Below are positions 1 through 10,765 of a stretch of 64,000 nucleotides of DNA, one piece after another. Numbering within the stretch: the stretch's first letter is position 1; each line of letters starts with the position of its first letter. The DNA lies in contig JADJLJ010000002.1 in the NCBI GenBank assembly GCA_016710165.1, positions 835,501 to 899,500 of the forward strand. The letters run 5' to 3'. The translations under genes were made by a program, and so were the position numbers. The DNA is from Chitinophagaceae bacterium (GTDB taxonomy: Bacteria; Bacteroidota; Bacteroidia; Chitinophagales; Chitinophagaceae). Under the pieces are notes generated by a model. It made no database searches and was not told the DNA's origin. It worked only from the letters and a program-made list of their open reading frames with translations.

Positions 1-3000
1 TTCAAGGAAAATTTTCCGATCACCGATACCCGTAACATCTTCGTACTGGAATTCCTGGATTATTTTGTAGATCCTCCACGCTACACCATCGAAGAATGTA
101 TTGAAAGGGGATTGACCTACGCGGTTCCCCTGAAAGCAAAACTGAGGTTAAGTTGCAACGACGAAGAACACGTCGACTTCCAGACCATCGTCCAGGATGT
201 GTTCCTGGGTAATATACCATACATGACCCCCCGCGGTACGTTTGTCATCAACGGAGCCGAAAGGGTAGTGGTAAGCCAGTTGCACCGTTCACCCGGTGTA
301 TTCTTCGGCCAGTCGATCCATCCAAACGGAACCAAGATCTATTCTGCAAGGGTCATTCCTTTCAAAGGCGCCTGGATGGAATTTGCTACCGACATCAACA
401 ACGTGATGTTTGCGTACATCGACCGGAAGAAAAAATTCCCGGTAACAACCCTGTTGCGTTCCATCGGGTACGAAACGGATAAAGACATCCTGGAATTATT
501 CGGCATGGCGGATGAAGTGAAGGCCGACAAGAAGAACCTGGAAAAATGCATCGGCAAACGCCTGGCAGCCCGTGTACTCCGTACCTGGGTGGAGGATTTT
601 GTGGATGAGGATACCGGTGAGGTTGTTTCCATTGAAAGGAATGAGATCGTATTAGAGCGTGACAGTGTATTGGATGAATCCAACATTGTCATGATCATGG
701 AAATGGAAGTGAAAAGCATCTTCATCCAGAAAGAAGAAGTAAGCGGTGATTATGCGATCATCTACAATACACTGAATAAAGATACTTCCAACAGTGAACT
801 GGAAGCGGTTCAGCATATCTATAAGCAATTGCGTGGTGCGGATGCCCCGGATGATGAAACAGCCCGTGGTATCATTGATAAATTATTTTTCAGCGATAAA
901 CGTTATGATCTTGGTGAAGTGGGCCGTTACAAGATCAACCGTCGCCTGGGACTGAACTTCCCGATCACTAAAAAGGTATTGACCAAAGATGATATCATTG
1001 CCATCATTAAAACCCTGGTGTTATTGACCAATGGTAAAAGTGAAGTGGATGATATCGATCACCTGAGCAACCGTCGTGTACGTACCGTAGGCGAACAGTT
1101 GTATGCCCAGTTCGGCGTTGGCCTGGCCCGTATGGCCCGTACCATCCGTGAGCGGATGAACGTAAGGGATAACGAGGTATTCACACCGGTTGACCTGATC
1201 AATGCAAGAACACTTTCTTCTGTGATCAATTCATTCTTTGGTACATCCCAGTTGTCGCAGTTCCTGGACCAGACAAATCCACTTTCTGAAATAACGCACA
1301 AGCGCCGTATATCGGCCCTCGGACCCGGTGGTTTAAGCCGTGAGCGGGCAGGCTTTGAGGTTCGTGACGTACACTACAGCCATTACGGCCGTCTTTGCAC
1401 CATCGAAACCCCGGAAGGACCAAACATTGGTCTCATCTCCACACTTTGTGTGCATGCCAAGATAAATGAGATGGGCTTTATCGAAACGCCTTACCGCAAG
1501 GTGGAGGATGGTAAAGTGGATATGAAAAAGATAACTTTCTTAAGTGCAGAGGAGGAAGATACAGCCAAGATCGCCCAGGCGAACGTGGATATTGATGCAA
1601 AAGGAAATTTTGTTGAAGATAAGATCAAGAGCCGCCAGACCGGTGACTTCCCGATCCTTGATAAAACAGAAGTGGAATTCATGGATGTTGCGCCGAACCA
1701 GATCGTTGGCCTGAGCGCTTCCCTGATCCCGTTCCTGGAGCACGATGATGCCAACCGTGCCCTGATGGGATCGAACATGCAACGCCAGGCGGTACCATTG
1801 ATCAAACCGGAAGTGCCTATCGTTGGTACCGGTCTGGAAGCCAAGGCTGCCCGTGATGCAAGGATCCAGATCCATTCAGATGGCGATGGCGTGGTGGAGT
1901 TCGTGGATGCCAATGAGATTCACGTTCGTTATAAAAGAAATGAGATACAGCAACTGGTTAGTTTCGACGAAGACCTGGTTGTTTATAAATTAACCAAGTT
2001 CGTTCGTACCAACCAGGAAACATGTATCAACCTGCGCCCGGCTGTTACCAAAGGACAAAAGGTTACCGAAGGTGATTTCCTGACCGAAGGGTATGCAACC
2101 AAGGGAGGTGAGATCGCGTTGGGCCGCAACATGAAAGTGGCCTTCATGCCATGGAAGGGTTACAACTTCGAGGATGCGATCGTGATCAGTGAAAAAGTAG
2201 TTAAGGAAGACCTGTTCACGTCTATTCATATTTCTGAATTTGAAATTGAAGTAAGGGATACCAAACTGGGTGAAGAAGAACTGACCCCGGATATTCCGAA
2301 CGTAAGTGAGGAAGCCACCAAAGACCTGGATCAGAATGGCATCATCCGTATAGGCGCCCATGTGAAGGAAGGCGATATCCTTATTGGTAAAATAACACCA
2401 AAGGGAGAAAGCGATCCTACACCGGAAGAAAAATTACTGCGTGCCATCTTCGGCGACAAGGCCGGTGATGCAAAAGATGCTTCATTGAAAGCACCAAGCG
2501 GTACCGAAGGGGTGATCATCGACAAGAAACTGTTCCAGCGTGCCAAGAAAGATAAGAACGCCAAGGTACGGGAGAAGGCCCAGCTTGATAAGATCGAAAA
2601 GACGCACGAAAAGAATGAGGCCGACCTGCTTGAATTACTCATCAGCAAATTGCAGACCTTGCTGAAAGACAAGACCAGTGCAGGTGTCAGCAACAACTTT
2701 GGTGAAGTGCTGATCGGCAAGGGTGCAAAGTTCAATGCAAAGAACCTGGCCAACATCGACTACCAGAATGTAAATCCATTAGGCTGGTGTGGGGATGCAA
2801 AAACAGATGAGCTGATCAACATCCTGCTGCACAATTATAACATCAAGTTCAACGAAGAACTGGGAAGATATAAGCGGGAAAAATTCAACATCTCTATTGG
2901 GGATGAATTACCTGCAGGTGTATTGAAACTGGCTAAAGTGTATATGGCGGTCAAGCGTAAGCTGAAAGTGGGAGATAAGATGGCCGGTCGCCACGGTAAC

Positions 3001-3645
3001 AAAGGTATCGTTGCCAAGATCGTTCGCCAGGAAGACATGCCGTTCCTTGAGGACGGAACACCGGTTGATATCGTACTGAATCCATTGGGCGTACCAAGCC
3101 GTATGAACCTCGGACAGATCTATGAAACGGTTCTTGGCTGGGCTGGTGAAAAACTCAATGTTCGTTTTGCAACGCCGATCTTCGACGGAGCAAGCGTTTC
3201 TGAGATTGACGAACAGATCACCAAAGCGGGTCTGCCTAAGTTCGGTCACACATACTTATTTGATGGTGAAACAGGTGACCGCTTCGATCAGAAAGCAACC
3301 GTTGGTATCATTTATGTGATCAAACTTCACCACATGGTGGATGACAAAATGCACGCACGTTCTATCGGACCATACAGTCTCATTACGCAGCAGCCGTTGG
3401 GTGGTAAAGCCCAGTTCGGTGGCCAGCGTTTTGGTGAGATGGAAGTGTGGGCACTGGAAGCATATGGCGCTTCAAACATTTTGCAGGAGCTGTTGACGCT
3501 TAAATCGGATGATATCATCGGAAGAGCCAAAACATACGAAGCGATTGTTAAAGGCGACAACATTCCAAGAGCCGGTATTCCTGAATCATTCAACGTACTG
3601 GTTCATGAATTGAGGGGATTGGGACTGGATCTGAAATTTGACTAA
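1..3645 (+). CDS. rpoB: RNA polymerase beta subunit (5' end outside window)
   Basis: The frame is open from base 1, giving 1214 residues of a subunit usually near 1270, so only the first ~50 codons are missing. The core catalytic subunit of RNA polymerase. The rifampicin region (about 1250-1440) reads SQFLDQTNPLSEITHKRRIS followed by ALGPGGLSRERAG, with the wild-type Asp, His and Ser at the usual resistance positions, which predicts a sensitive enzyme. GDKMAGRHGNKG (about 2972-3003) is the conserved beta-subunit active-site motif. It ends with TAA 163 bp before rpoC, the usual rpoB-rpoC order. Identification is certain. Confidence 0.99.
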   Translation, partial: FKENFPITDTRNIFVLEFLDYFVDPPRYTIEECIERGLTYAVPLKAKLRLSCNDEEHVDFQTIVQDVFLGNIPYMTPRGTFVINGAERVVVSQLHRSPGVFFGQSIHPNGTKIYSARVIPFKGAWMEFATDINNVMFAYIDRKKKFPVTTLLRSIGYETDKDILELFGMADEVKADKKNLEKCIGKRLAARVLRTWVEDFVDEDTGEVVSIERNEIVLERDSVLDESNIVMIMEMEVKSIFIQKEEVSGDYAIIYNTLNKDTSNSELEAVQHIYKQLRGADAPDDETARGIIDKLFFSDKRYDLGEVGRYKINRRLGLNFPITKKVLTKDDIIAIIKTLVLLTNGKSEVDDIDHLSNRRVRTVGEQLYAQFGVGLARMARTIRERMNVRDNEVFTPVDLINARTLSSVINSFFGTSQLSQFLDQTNPLSEITHKRRISALGPGGLSRERAGFEVRDVHYSHYGRLCTIETPEGPNIGLISTLCVHAKINEMGFIETPYRKVEDGKVDMKKITFLSAEEEDTAKIAQANVDIDAKGNFVEDKIKSRQTGDFPILDKTEVEFMDVAPNQIVGLSASLIPFLEHDDANRALMGSNMQRQAVPLIKPEVPIVGTGLEAKAARDARIQIHSDGDGVVEFVDANEIHVRYKRNEIQQLVSFDEDLVVYKLTKFVRTNQETCINLRPAVTKGQKVTEGDFLTEGYATKGGEIALGRNMKVAFMPWKGYNFEDAIVISEKVVKEDLFTSIHISEFEIEVRDTKLGEEELTPDIPNVSEEATKDLDQNGIIRIGAHVKEGDILIGKITPKGESDPTPEEKLLRAIFGDKAGDAKDASLKAPSGTEGVIIDKKLFQRAKKDKNAKVREKAQLDKIEKTHEKNEADLLELLISKLQTLLKDKTSAGVSNNFGEVLIGKGAKFNAKNLANIDYQNVNPLGWCGDAKTDELINILLHNYNIKFNEELGRYKREKFNISIGDELPAGVLKLAKVYMAVKRKLKVGDKMAGRHGNKGIVAKIVRQEDMPFLEDGTPVDIVLNPLGVPSRMNLGQIYETVLGWAGEKLNVRFATPIFDGASVSEIDEQITKAGLPKFGHTYLFDGETGDRFDQKATVGIIYVIKLHHMVDDKMHARSIGPYSLITQQPLGGKAQFGGQRFGEMEVWALEAYGASNILQELLTLKSDDIIGRAKTYEAIVKGDNIPRAGIPESFNVLVHELRGLGLDLKFD

Positions 3646-3656
3646 CCTCACTCCAG

Positions 3657-3675
3657 CCCTCTCCAAAGGAAAGGG
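3657..3675. other. Hairpin in the rpoB-rpoC spacer
   Basis: CCCTCTCC and GGAAAGGG flank a three-base loop, with one mismatch, just after the rpoB stop. There is no T-run, so it is unlikely to be a full terminator between two genes that must be co-expressed. It could be a processing or attenuation hairpin, or a copy of a dispersed palindrome. Confidence 0.4.
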
Positions 3676-3772
3676 AGAATGGTCGGAATTAATTTGAGAG
3701 TAACGTTGTTGAATGATGGTATGTAGTACAAGTGAGTGACACAACGATGTTGATCTTTGTACAACAGTCGGC

Positions 3773-3807
3773 AACAACAAATAACAAACTACAAACAGTA
3801 AACAAAA
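3773..3807 (+). repeat. Degenerate 7-bp repeats before rpoC
   Basis: Five consecutive heptads can be read as AACAACA, AATAACA, AACTACA, AACAGTA and AACAAAA, ending one base before the rpoC ATG. The A-rich, G-poor composition fits an unstructured Bacteroidota leader. The 7-bp period resembles the clearer heptad arrays elsewhere in the window. Confidence 0.5.
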
Positions 3808-3808
3808 T

Positions 3809-6800
3809 ATGGCATTCAAAAAAGAAAACCGCCCAAGGCCTACATTTTCTCAAATAACAATTGGTTTGGCTTCGCCGGACAGCATTTTGGAAAAAAGCTA
3901 TGGTGAAGTTTTAAAGCCCGAAACGATCAACTACCGTACCTACAAACCGGAACGTGATGGTTTGTTCTGCGAACGGATATTCGGGCCCGTAAAGGATTAT
4001 GAGTGTGCCTGCGGTAAATACAAGCGCATCCGTTACAAGGGTATTGTGTGCGACCGTTGCGGTGTGGAGGTAACAGAAAAGAAAGTGCGTAGAGAAAGAA
4101 TGGGACACATCAAACTGGTGGTTCCCGTGGTGCATATCTGGTACTTTAAATCATTGCCGAACAAGATCGGTTACTTACTGGGAATGAGCTCTAAAAAATT
4201 AGAGAGCATTGTTTACTACGAACGTTTTGTAGTGATACAGTCCGGTATCCGTGCCGACAAAGGGCAGAACTACGGAGACCTGCTGACCGAAGAAGAATAT
4301 TTAGACATATTGGATACGCTGCCAAAAGACAACCAGCACCTGCCCGATGAGGATCCGAACAAATTCATTGCCAAGATGGGTGCGGAAGCGGTGCATGATA
4401 TGTTACAGCGTATTGACCTGGATCAACTGAGTTTTGACCTGCGTAATGCTGCTGCCAACGAAACATCGCAGCAACGTAAGGCAGATGCTTTAAAAAGATT
4501 GAGTGTGGTGGAAAGCTTCCGGGATGCCAATACAAGGATCAACAACCGTCCGGAGTGGATGGTGATGCAGTACATTCCTGTTATTCCGCCGGAATTGCGC
4601 CCGCTGGTCCCACTGGATGGCGGCCGTTTTGCATCTTCTGACCTGAATGACCTTTACCGTCGTGTCATTATACGTAATAACCGTTTGAAAAGGTTGTTGG
4701 AGATCAAGGCGCCTGAAGTGATCCTGCGTAATGAAAAGCGTATGCTGCAGGAAGCGATCGATTCATTGTTTGATAACAGCCGTAAATCAAATGCCGTAAA
4801 AGCAGAAGGTGGACGTGCCCTGAAATCATTAAGCGATGTGCTGAAAGGAAAGCAGGGGCGTTTCCGCCAGAACCTGTTGGGTAAGCGTGTTGACTACTCC
4901 GGCCGTTCTGTTATCGTGGTAGGCCCTGAACTGAAGATGCACGAGTGTGGTTTGCCAAAAGATATGGCCGCTGAATTGTTCAAGCCGTTCATCATCCGTA
5001 AACTGATCGAAAGAGGTATCGTAAAAACAGTAAAGAGTGCCCGTAAGCTGGTGGATAAAAAAGAAGCCATCATCTGGGATATTCTTGAGAACATATTGAA
5101 GGGTCACCCGGTCATGCTGAACAGGGCCCCAACGCTTCATCGTTTATCGATCCAGGCATTCCAGCCAAAACTGATCGAAGGGAAAGCGATACAATTACAC
5201 CCGTTGGTAACCACGGCCTTCAACGCCGACTTTGATGGTGACCAGATGGCAGTTCACGTGCCGTTGAGTCATGCTGCGATCCTGGAAGCCCAGTTACTGA
5301 TGCTTTCTTCCCACAACATCCTGAACCCGCAGAATGGTACGCCAATCACCCTGCCTTCACAGGACATGGTTCTTGGTCTGTACTACATCACCAAGGGTAA
5401 GAAATCAACCCCGGAAGAAAAAGTAAAAGGCGAGGGCAAAACTTTTTATTCATCAGAAGAAGTGATCATTGCATATAATGAGAAGATGATCGATCTGCAT
5501 GCCAATATAAAAGTAAAAGCAGATTTCCGTAACCCGGATGGATCTTTGACCAATAAAATAATTGAAACCACGGTTGGCCGTGTGATCTTTAACCAGCATG
5601 TTCCTAAAACGGTAGGGTTCATTAATACACTTTTGACCAAGAAAGCATTGCGTGAGATCATCGGCGATATCATCAAGTGGACAAGTGTTCCCATCACGGC
5701 AAAATTCCTGGATGATATCAAAACACTGGGATACCGCATGGCATTCCGTGGAGGATTGTCGTTCAACATCAACGACCTTATCATTCCGGAGATCAAGACC
5801 ATGCTGATCGAGAACGCCCAGACAGAAGTGGATGAAGTGTGGGAGAACTATAACATGGGTCTTATCACCAACAACGAACGTTACAACCAAATCATTGATA
5901 TCTGGAGCCGTGTGGATACAAAAGTCACCGAAACACTCATACATGAACTGGCAACCAATAAGCAGGGATTCAACTCTGTGTTCATGATGCTGGATAGCGG
6001 CGCCCGGGGCAGCAAGCAGCAGATCAAGCAGCTTGCCGGTTTGAGGGGATTGATGGCCAAACCGCGTAAATCCGGTTCATCAGGAAGCGAGATCATCGAG
6101 AACCCGATCCTTGCCAACTTTAAAGACGGGTTAAGTGTATTGGAATACTTTATCTCTACCCACGGTGCCCGTAAAGGCCTGGCCGATACGGCGCTTAAGA
6201 CAGCCGATGCCGGTTACCTCACCCGTCGTTTGGTTGACGTAAGCCAGGACGTGGTAATTAATGAAGAGGATTGCGGAACCTTACGGGGTATTGCAACTTC
6301 TGCATTAAAAGATAATGAGGATATCATTGAACCATTGAGCGACCGTATCGAGGGACGTACTTCCCTGCACGATATCTTCCACCCGGTAACAGAAGAATTA
6401 CTCATCAATGCCGGCGAAGAGATCAGTGCTGAGATGGCAAAACTGATCGAAGAAAGCGGCATTGAGACCGTTGAGATACGTTCGGTACTCACCTGCGAAA
6501 GCAAGCGGGGTGTTTGTGTGAAATGTTATGGTAAGAACCTGGCATCCGGCATGCTGGCACAGCGTGGAGACGCCGTGGGTATCATTGCAGCACAATCCAT
6601 CGGTGAACCGGGTACACAGTTGACCCTGCGTACTTTCCACGTGGGTGGTGTGGCAGGTTCTGCTTCGGTAGAATCTTCATTACCGGCCAAGTTCGACGGT
6701 ACCCTGCAGTTTGACGGGTTACGTACGGTTGCCACCGAAAATAATGAAGGCAAGAAAGTACAGGTTGTTATCGGCCGTACCGGTGAGATCAGGAATATTG

Positions 6801-8102
6801 ATGTAAAATCTGACCGCTTACTCAACAGCATGCACATTCCGTATGGTGCGACGCTTAATGTAAAGGACGGACAGAAAGTTAATAAAGGAGATATCATCTG
6901 TACATGGGATCCGTTCAATAACGTAATTGTTGCTGAAACAAACGGTATCGTACATTTTGAGAGCCTGATCGAAGGCATCACCTACCGGGATGAGGCGGAT
7001 GAACAAACCGGTCACCGCGAAAAAAGTGGTTATCGAGACAAAAGATAAGACCAAGCTGCCGACCATTATTGTGGAAGGAAAGGAAAAGAAAATTTATAAC
7101 CTGCCGGTAGGCTCACATATTGTGGTGGAAGAAAAGGATGACGTGCGGAGTGGCCAGGTGCTGGTGAAAATTCCAAGGGTATTAAGCAAACTGAAGGATA
7201 TTACCGGTGGTCTGCCACGTGTAACAGAATTATTTGAGGCACGTAACCCAAGTAACCCTGCCGTGGTTTGCGAAATAGACGGTGTGGTAGCTTTCGGGGC
7301 TATCAAACGTGGTAACCGCGAGATCATCGTGGAGGCAAAAGACGGAGTGGTTAAAAAATACCTGGTCCCGCTGAGCCGCCAGATCCTGGTTCAGGATGGT
7401 GACTTTGTAAAAGCAGGCGCTGCCCTGAGCGATGGACAGATCGCACCGGTTGATATCCTGTCGATCAAAGGCCCGTATGCCGTTCAGGAATACGTGGTGA
7501 ATGAGATACAGGAAGTGTACCGTTTGCAGGGTGTGAAGATCAACGACAAGCACGTGGAAGTGATCGTAAGGCAGATGATGCGTAAAGTACGTATTGAAGA
7601 TGCCGGTGATACAAAATTCCTGGAAGGAGATACCGAAGACCGCTTCGACTTTAATATGGAGAATGACTTCATCTTCGATAAGAAAGTGGTCACAGAGGCC
7701 GGCGAAAGTACCAAGCTGAAATCCGGTCAGATCGTAAGCCTCCGGGAGGTACGTGAAGAGAATTCCGTATTAAGAAGGGCAGATAAGAAACTGGCCGAAT
7801 TCCGGGATGCCAAACCTGCCACTTCATCACCGTTGTTGCTGGGTATCACAAAAGCATCACTGGGTACACACAGCTGGATCTCTGCTGCGTCATTCCAGGA
7901 AACGACCAAGGTGCTTTCTTCTGCTGCCATACAGGGCAAAACGGATGAAATGCTTGGCCTGAAAGAAAACGTGATCACCGGGCATCATATTCCTGCCGGT
8001 ACCGGTATGCGTGAATTTGAGAACATGATCGTGGGTAGCAAGGAAGAATATGAGTTGCTGATGACCACCAAAGAAGCGATGAGCTTCGATGAGGAGGAAT
8101 AA
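3809..8102 (+). CDS. rpoC: RNA polymerase beta' subunit, one-base frame break near 7020
   Basis: Two overlapping frames (to 7048, and from about 6990) together form one ~1430-residue beta' subunit, the normal length for Bacteroidota. Seen: first zinc site CACGKYK...CDRCG (about residues 68-88), catalytic NADFDGDQ with aspartates 474, 476 and 478, second zinc site CESKRGVCVKC, and the trigger-loop region GEPGTQLTLRTFHVGG. The frame is lost in six A at 7020-7025, where five A would give ...TGHREKVVIETKDK. As the enzyme is essential, a consensus error is most likely; slippage or a real split cannot be excluded. A strong terminator follows at 8170. Confidence 0.97.
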
Positions 8103-8134
8103 TTGACCTGCCTGCCGGTGGCAGGTTTGAAGAT

Positions 8135-8157
8135 CCGGTGATTTGAAAAATCACCGG
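8135..8157. other. Inverted repeat after rpoC
   Basis: CCGGTGATT and AATCACCGG form a 9-bp stem with a five-base loop, 32 bp after the rpoC stop and just before the terminator. It may protect the transcript's 3' end. A second small stem (CCTGCC/GGCAGG) precedes it. Confidence 0.5.
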
Positions 8158-8169
8158 TACATAAAATTG

Positions 8170-8201
8170 AAGGAGTAAGATTGATTTCTTACTCCTTTTT
8201 T
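8170..8201 (+). terminator. Rho-independent terminator of the rpoBC operon
   Basis: AAGGAGTAAGA pairs perfectly with TCTTACTCCTT across a short loop, followed by a run of T. It lies 68 bp after rpoC and separates it from the two-component genes. Confidence 0.85.
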
Positions 8202-8288
8202 ATTGGCTATGCTGCATTTCGTCACGTAAATGCCACCGGTGCTGTAACGGGTATTACCAAAGGGAATTTGTACTTTTATTTTTGAGCT

Positions 8289-9314
8289 ATGCAAAACGCC
8301 GCTTTCTTTATTAAGTATAAATTACACCATCTCATCCTCTGGATGCTGGTATTCGGGCTCTGGTTCTTTTTGCGTTATGAGGACTATGCCCTGGAAGCCA
8401 CTGCTTTTAAGGTAACTCTCATAAAAGTAGCCGACCTGGCCATCATGGTTTACCTGACCAATTACCTGCTCATCCCAAAACTCCTTTATAAAAGAAGGTA
8501 TTTCTTATTCGGGTTTGTATTTATCCTGGTGATCCTCACCAGCAGTGTGGCAAAAATGAATATCCTGGGCCATGTCACCAATAACCCGGCCCTGTTGAGT
8601 TTTTCGGGTAACCTGAAGGCGAGGATCTATGATAACGTCATCCCTCATTTCTTCCTGGTACTTTCGGGCGCTGCCATTAAACTGATGATGGATTATACCC
8701 GTATGCAGCAACGCATGGTTGAAATGGCAAAGGAAAAGGCAGAGGCAGAACTCAATTTCCTGAAGTCCCAGATCAACCCCCATTTTCTTTTCAATTCGCT
8801 CAATTCGGTCTATTTTCTCATTGATAAGAATAATGCCGATGCCCGGGATGCCCTCCATAAGTTCTCGGCCATGCTTCGTTACCAGTTGTATGAAATGAAC
8901 GGCGACCGGGTAACCGTTGAAAAGGAGATCGCATACCTGGAAGACTATATCGATCTTCAAAAACTGCGTAAGGACGAGCATTACCAGGTCAGTTTTAACC
9001 GTGCGCCGGAAGTAAGGGGATTTTCCATTGAACCGCTGCTGCTGATCCCTTTTGTTGAAAATGCATTCAAACATATTTCCCATCATAAAAATCAGCTTAA
9101 TTTTATAAGGCTGGAATTGGGTATGAAACAGGGTGTATTTCATTTTGTGGTGGAAAATTCAAAAGAGGCCATCGGAAAAGCCGGCACCGCTCATTCGGGT
9201 ATCGGGCTGAATAATGTGCGGCGCAGGCTGGATCTTTTGTATCCCCGGAAACACCAGTTAAGGATCACGAACGGCATCGATGTTTTCAAAGTGGACCTGT
9301 CCATTAATATTTAA
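8289..9314 (+). CDS. LytS/YehU-family sensor histidine kinase
   Basis: A 341-residue membrane kinase. The N-terminal ~135 residues hold four hydrophobic segments with short loops and no large periplasmic domain, so it probably senses the membrane or a lipophilic signal. A short linker helix leads to the His_kinase domain (PF06580) with NPHFLFNSLN, placing the phospho-acceptor at about His165, and the family's N-box FVENAFKH. The C-terminal GIGLNNVRRRL completes a compact ATPase domain. It lies 10 bp upstream of its LytTR response regulator, the standard pairing in Bacteroidota. The signal and targets are not visible. Confidence 0.93.
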   Translation: MQNAAFFIKYKLHHLILWMLVFGLWFFLRYEDYALEATAFKVTLIKVADLAIMVYLTNYLLIPKLLYKRRYFLFGFVFILVILTSSVAKMNILGHVTNNPALLSFSGNLKARIYDNVIPHFFLVLSGAAIKLMMDYTRMQQRMVEMAKEKAEAELNFLKSQINPHFLFNSLNSVYFLIDKNNADARDALHKFSAMLRYQLYEMNGDRVTVEKEIAYLEDYIDLQKLRKDEHYQVSFNRAPEVRGFSIEPLLLIPFVENAFKHISHHKNQLNFIRLELGMKQGVFHFVVENSKEAIGKAGTAHSGIGLNNVRRRLDLLYPRKHQLRITNGIDVFKVDLSINI

Positions 9315-9324
9315 CAGCAGATTC

Positions 9325-10050
9325 ATGACCATCAATTGCATCCTGATAGACGATGAACCCCTGGCAAGGGCAGGCCTGGAGGAATATATTGCCGATATCG
9401 ATTTCCTTAACCTGCTGGGTACATTTGCCAATCCACTGGCTGCAACCGAAATACTCGCAACAGGCAATGTGCAGTTGCTTTTCCTGGATATCCAGATGCC
9501 CAGGATCACCGGGCTGGAATTCTTTAAAACGCTTAAAAACCCGCCGCCGGTAATATTCACCACGGCCTATCCGCAATATGCATTGGATGGCTTTGAGGTG
9601 AATGCACTGGATTACCTGGTAAAACCCATTTCATTTGACCGGTTTTTAAAGGCAGCGCTTAAGGCAAAGGAATTTTATGAAGTGCGGCAGGTAAACAGAA
9701 CGGAAAACGGTACTGGAGATGCCGGATCCTATTTCTTCATCAAAGCGGATAATAAACTGGTAAAGATCTTTTATGAAGATATCCTGTTCATCGAAGCATT
9801 GCAGAATTATGTGAATATTCATACCGCCGGTAAAAAGTATATGAGCTATCTCACGTTCAGGTCTGTAGAAGAGTACCTGCCGGCCGGCCGCTTTATTAAA
9901 GTACATAAGTCCTTCATCATAGCTGCAGCCCGGGTAGACAGCATCGATGGCAACGAGATACGCATGGGCGAATACCGCATACCCATCAGCCGGGGTTTAA
10001 AAGATGAAGTGATAGAAAAACTGGTGGCAGGTAAATTCCTGAAAAGATAA
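9325..10050 (+). CDS. LytTR-family response regulator
   Basis: A 241-residue regulator. The receiver domain starts right at the chosen ATG (CILIDDEPLARAG) and has the phospho-acceptor Asp55 in LLFLDIQMP and the conserved Lys in YLVKPISF. The second half is a LytTR DNA-binding domain (about 135-241) with the typical LFIEALQNYVNIHT and RFIKVHKSFIIA motifs. An in-frame ATG 45 bp upstream lies inside the kinase gene and would add a non-conserved tail, so it was not used. It forms a two-gene unit with the LytS-type kinase. Confidence 0.94.
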   Translation: MTINCILIDDEPLARAGLEEYIADIDFLNLLGTFANPLAATEILATGNVQLLFLDIQMPRITGLEFFKTLKNPPPVIFTTAYPQYALDGFEVNALDYLVKPISFDRFLKAALKAKEFYEVRQVNRTENGTGDAGSYFFIKADNKLVKIFYEDILFIEALQNYVNIHTAGKKYMSYLTFRSVEEYLPAGRFIKVHKSFIIAAARVDSIDGNEIRMGEYRIPISRGLKDEVIEKLVAGKFLKR

Positions 10051-10073
10051 ATTTCCTTTTAACTTAAATGGTC

Positions 10074-10598
10074 TTACTTGAAAACAATGCTCCCCATTAT
10101 TTTTTGGGCTGTTTTATTGTGCACATCCGTACTGGCATTTGCCACAAACGTCACTAAATAAAGTTTCGACTTATAAAAACAGAACCATTGGGTGCAACGC
10201 ACTTTAATGGACTCATCTGTCTTGTTATAGCCGGAGTAGACCAGTTCGGCCGCATCCATATTGTTCCATTTAAAATACTTCAGGCTTTCTTCTTTAAATT
10301 CTTTGAAAGCGCTGCTGACCTGTGCTGTTACACCCGGGAACAGGTCTTTGACCTTTGTATCTCCGCCATACGCCTCATTGTAACTTACGGAAATATTGAT
10401 GTTCTCATAAAATTTATCCGCATCGCCGTCGGGAGGGGATGTGAAAAATACCCGGTTATTTGCCTTTATCTTATTCGTCCAGCCGGATGGGTAGGTTGCC
10501 GTGAACTGGCCGGCAGTATCGGTAAAGTTTTTCCATTCCTGGCTAAAGGAAAAAAGAGGGAGCAGGATGACCAGCAGGGTTAAAAGGGAGCGGTTCAT
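10074..10598 (-). CDS. Secreted PsbP/DcrB-like protein of unknown role
   Basis: 174 residues from the ATG at 10598 (MNRSLLTLLVILLPLFSFSQ), a clear signal peptide with an SFSQ cleavage region. The mature part begins EWKNFTDTAGQFTATYPSGW, typical of PsbP/DUF1795-like small lipid- or envelope-associated domains. A five-codon upstream extension is possible but weakens the signal peptide. It converges with the LytTR gene. No enzyme motif is visible, and the function is unknown. Confidence 0.75.
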   Translation of the reverse strand: MNRSLLTLLVILLPLFSFSQEWKNFTDTAGQFTATYPSGWTNKIKANNRVFFTSPPDGDADKFYENINISVSYNEAYGGDTKVKDLFPGVTAQVSSAFKEFKEESLKYFKWNNMDAAELVYSGYNKTDESIKVRCTQWFCFYKSKLYLVTFVANASTDVHNKTAQKIMGSIVFK

Positions 10599-10765
10599 AA
10601 CTTTATTTTGCATCTAAGATAAAAGGAATTGTGTAATATCCCCCTGCTTAAATCCCGGGGCGCCATTTTTTAAATGACGATTGCCCCCGTTAACCCTTTC
10701 CTAAAAATTTTCTAGGGCCATTGCCCTGTCTGGGTTTGTAAGTATATTGCCGCCAAATAAAGCAA

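Noticed and set aside
7019..7026. The A-AAA-AAG slippery heptamer in rpoC as a programmed -1 frameshift
   Set aside because: The reading frame does not place A-AAA-AAG in the slippery phase, and the required shift is +1 (or one base removed), not -1.
6990..8102. A naturally split rpoC2-type gene
   Set aside because: Natural splits are known in other phyla at another position; a one-A error restores the standard protein length.
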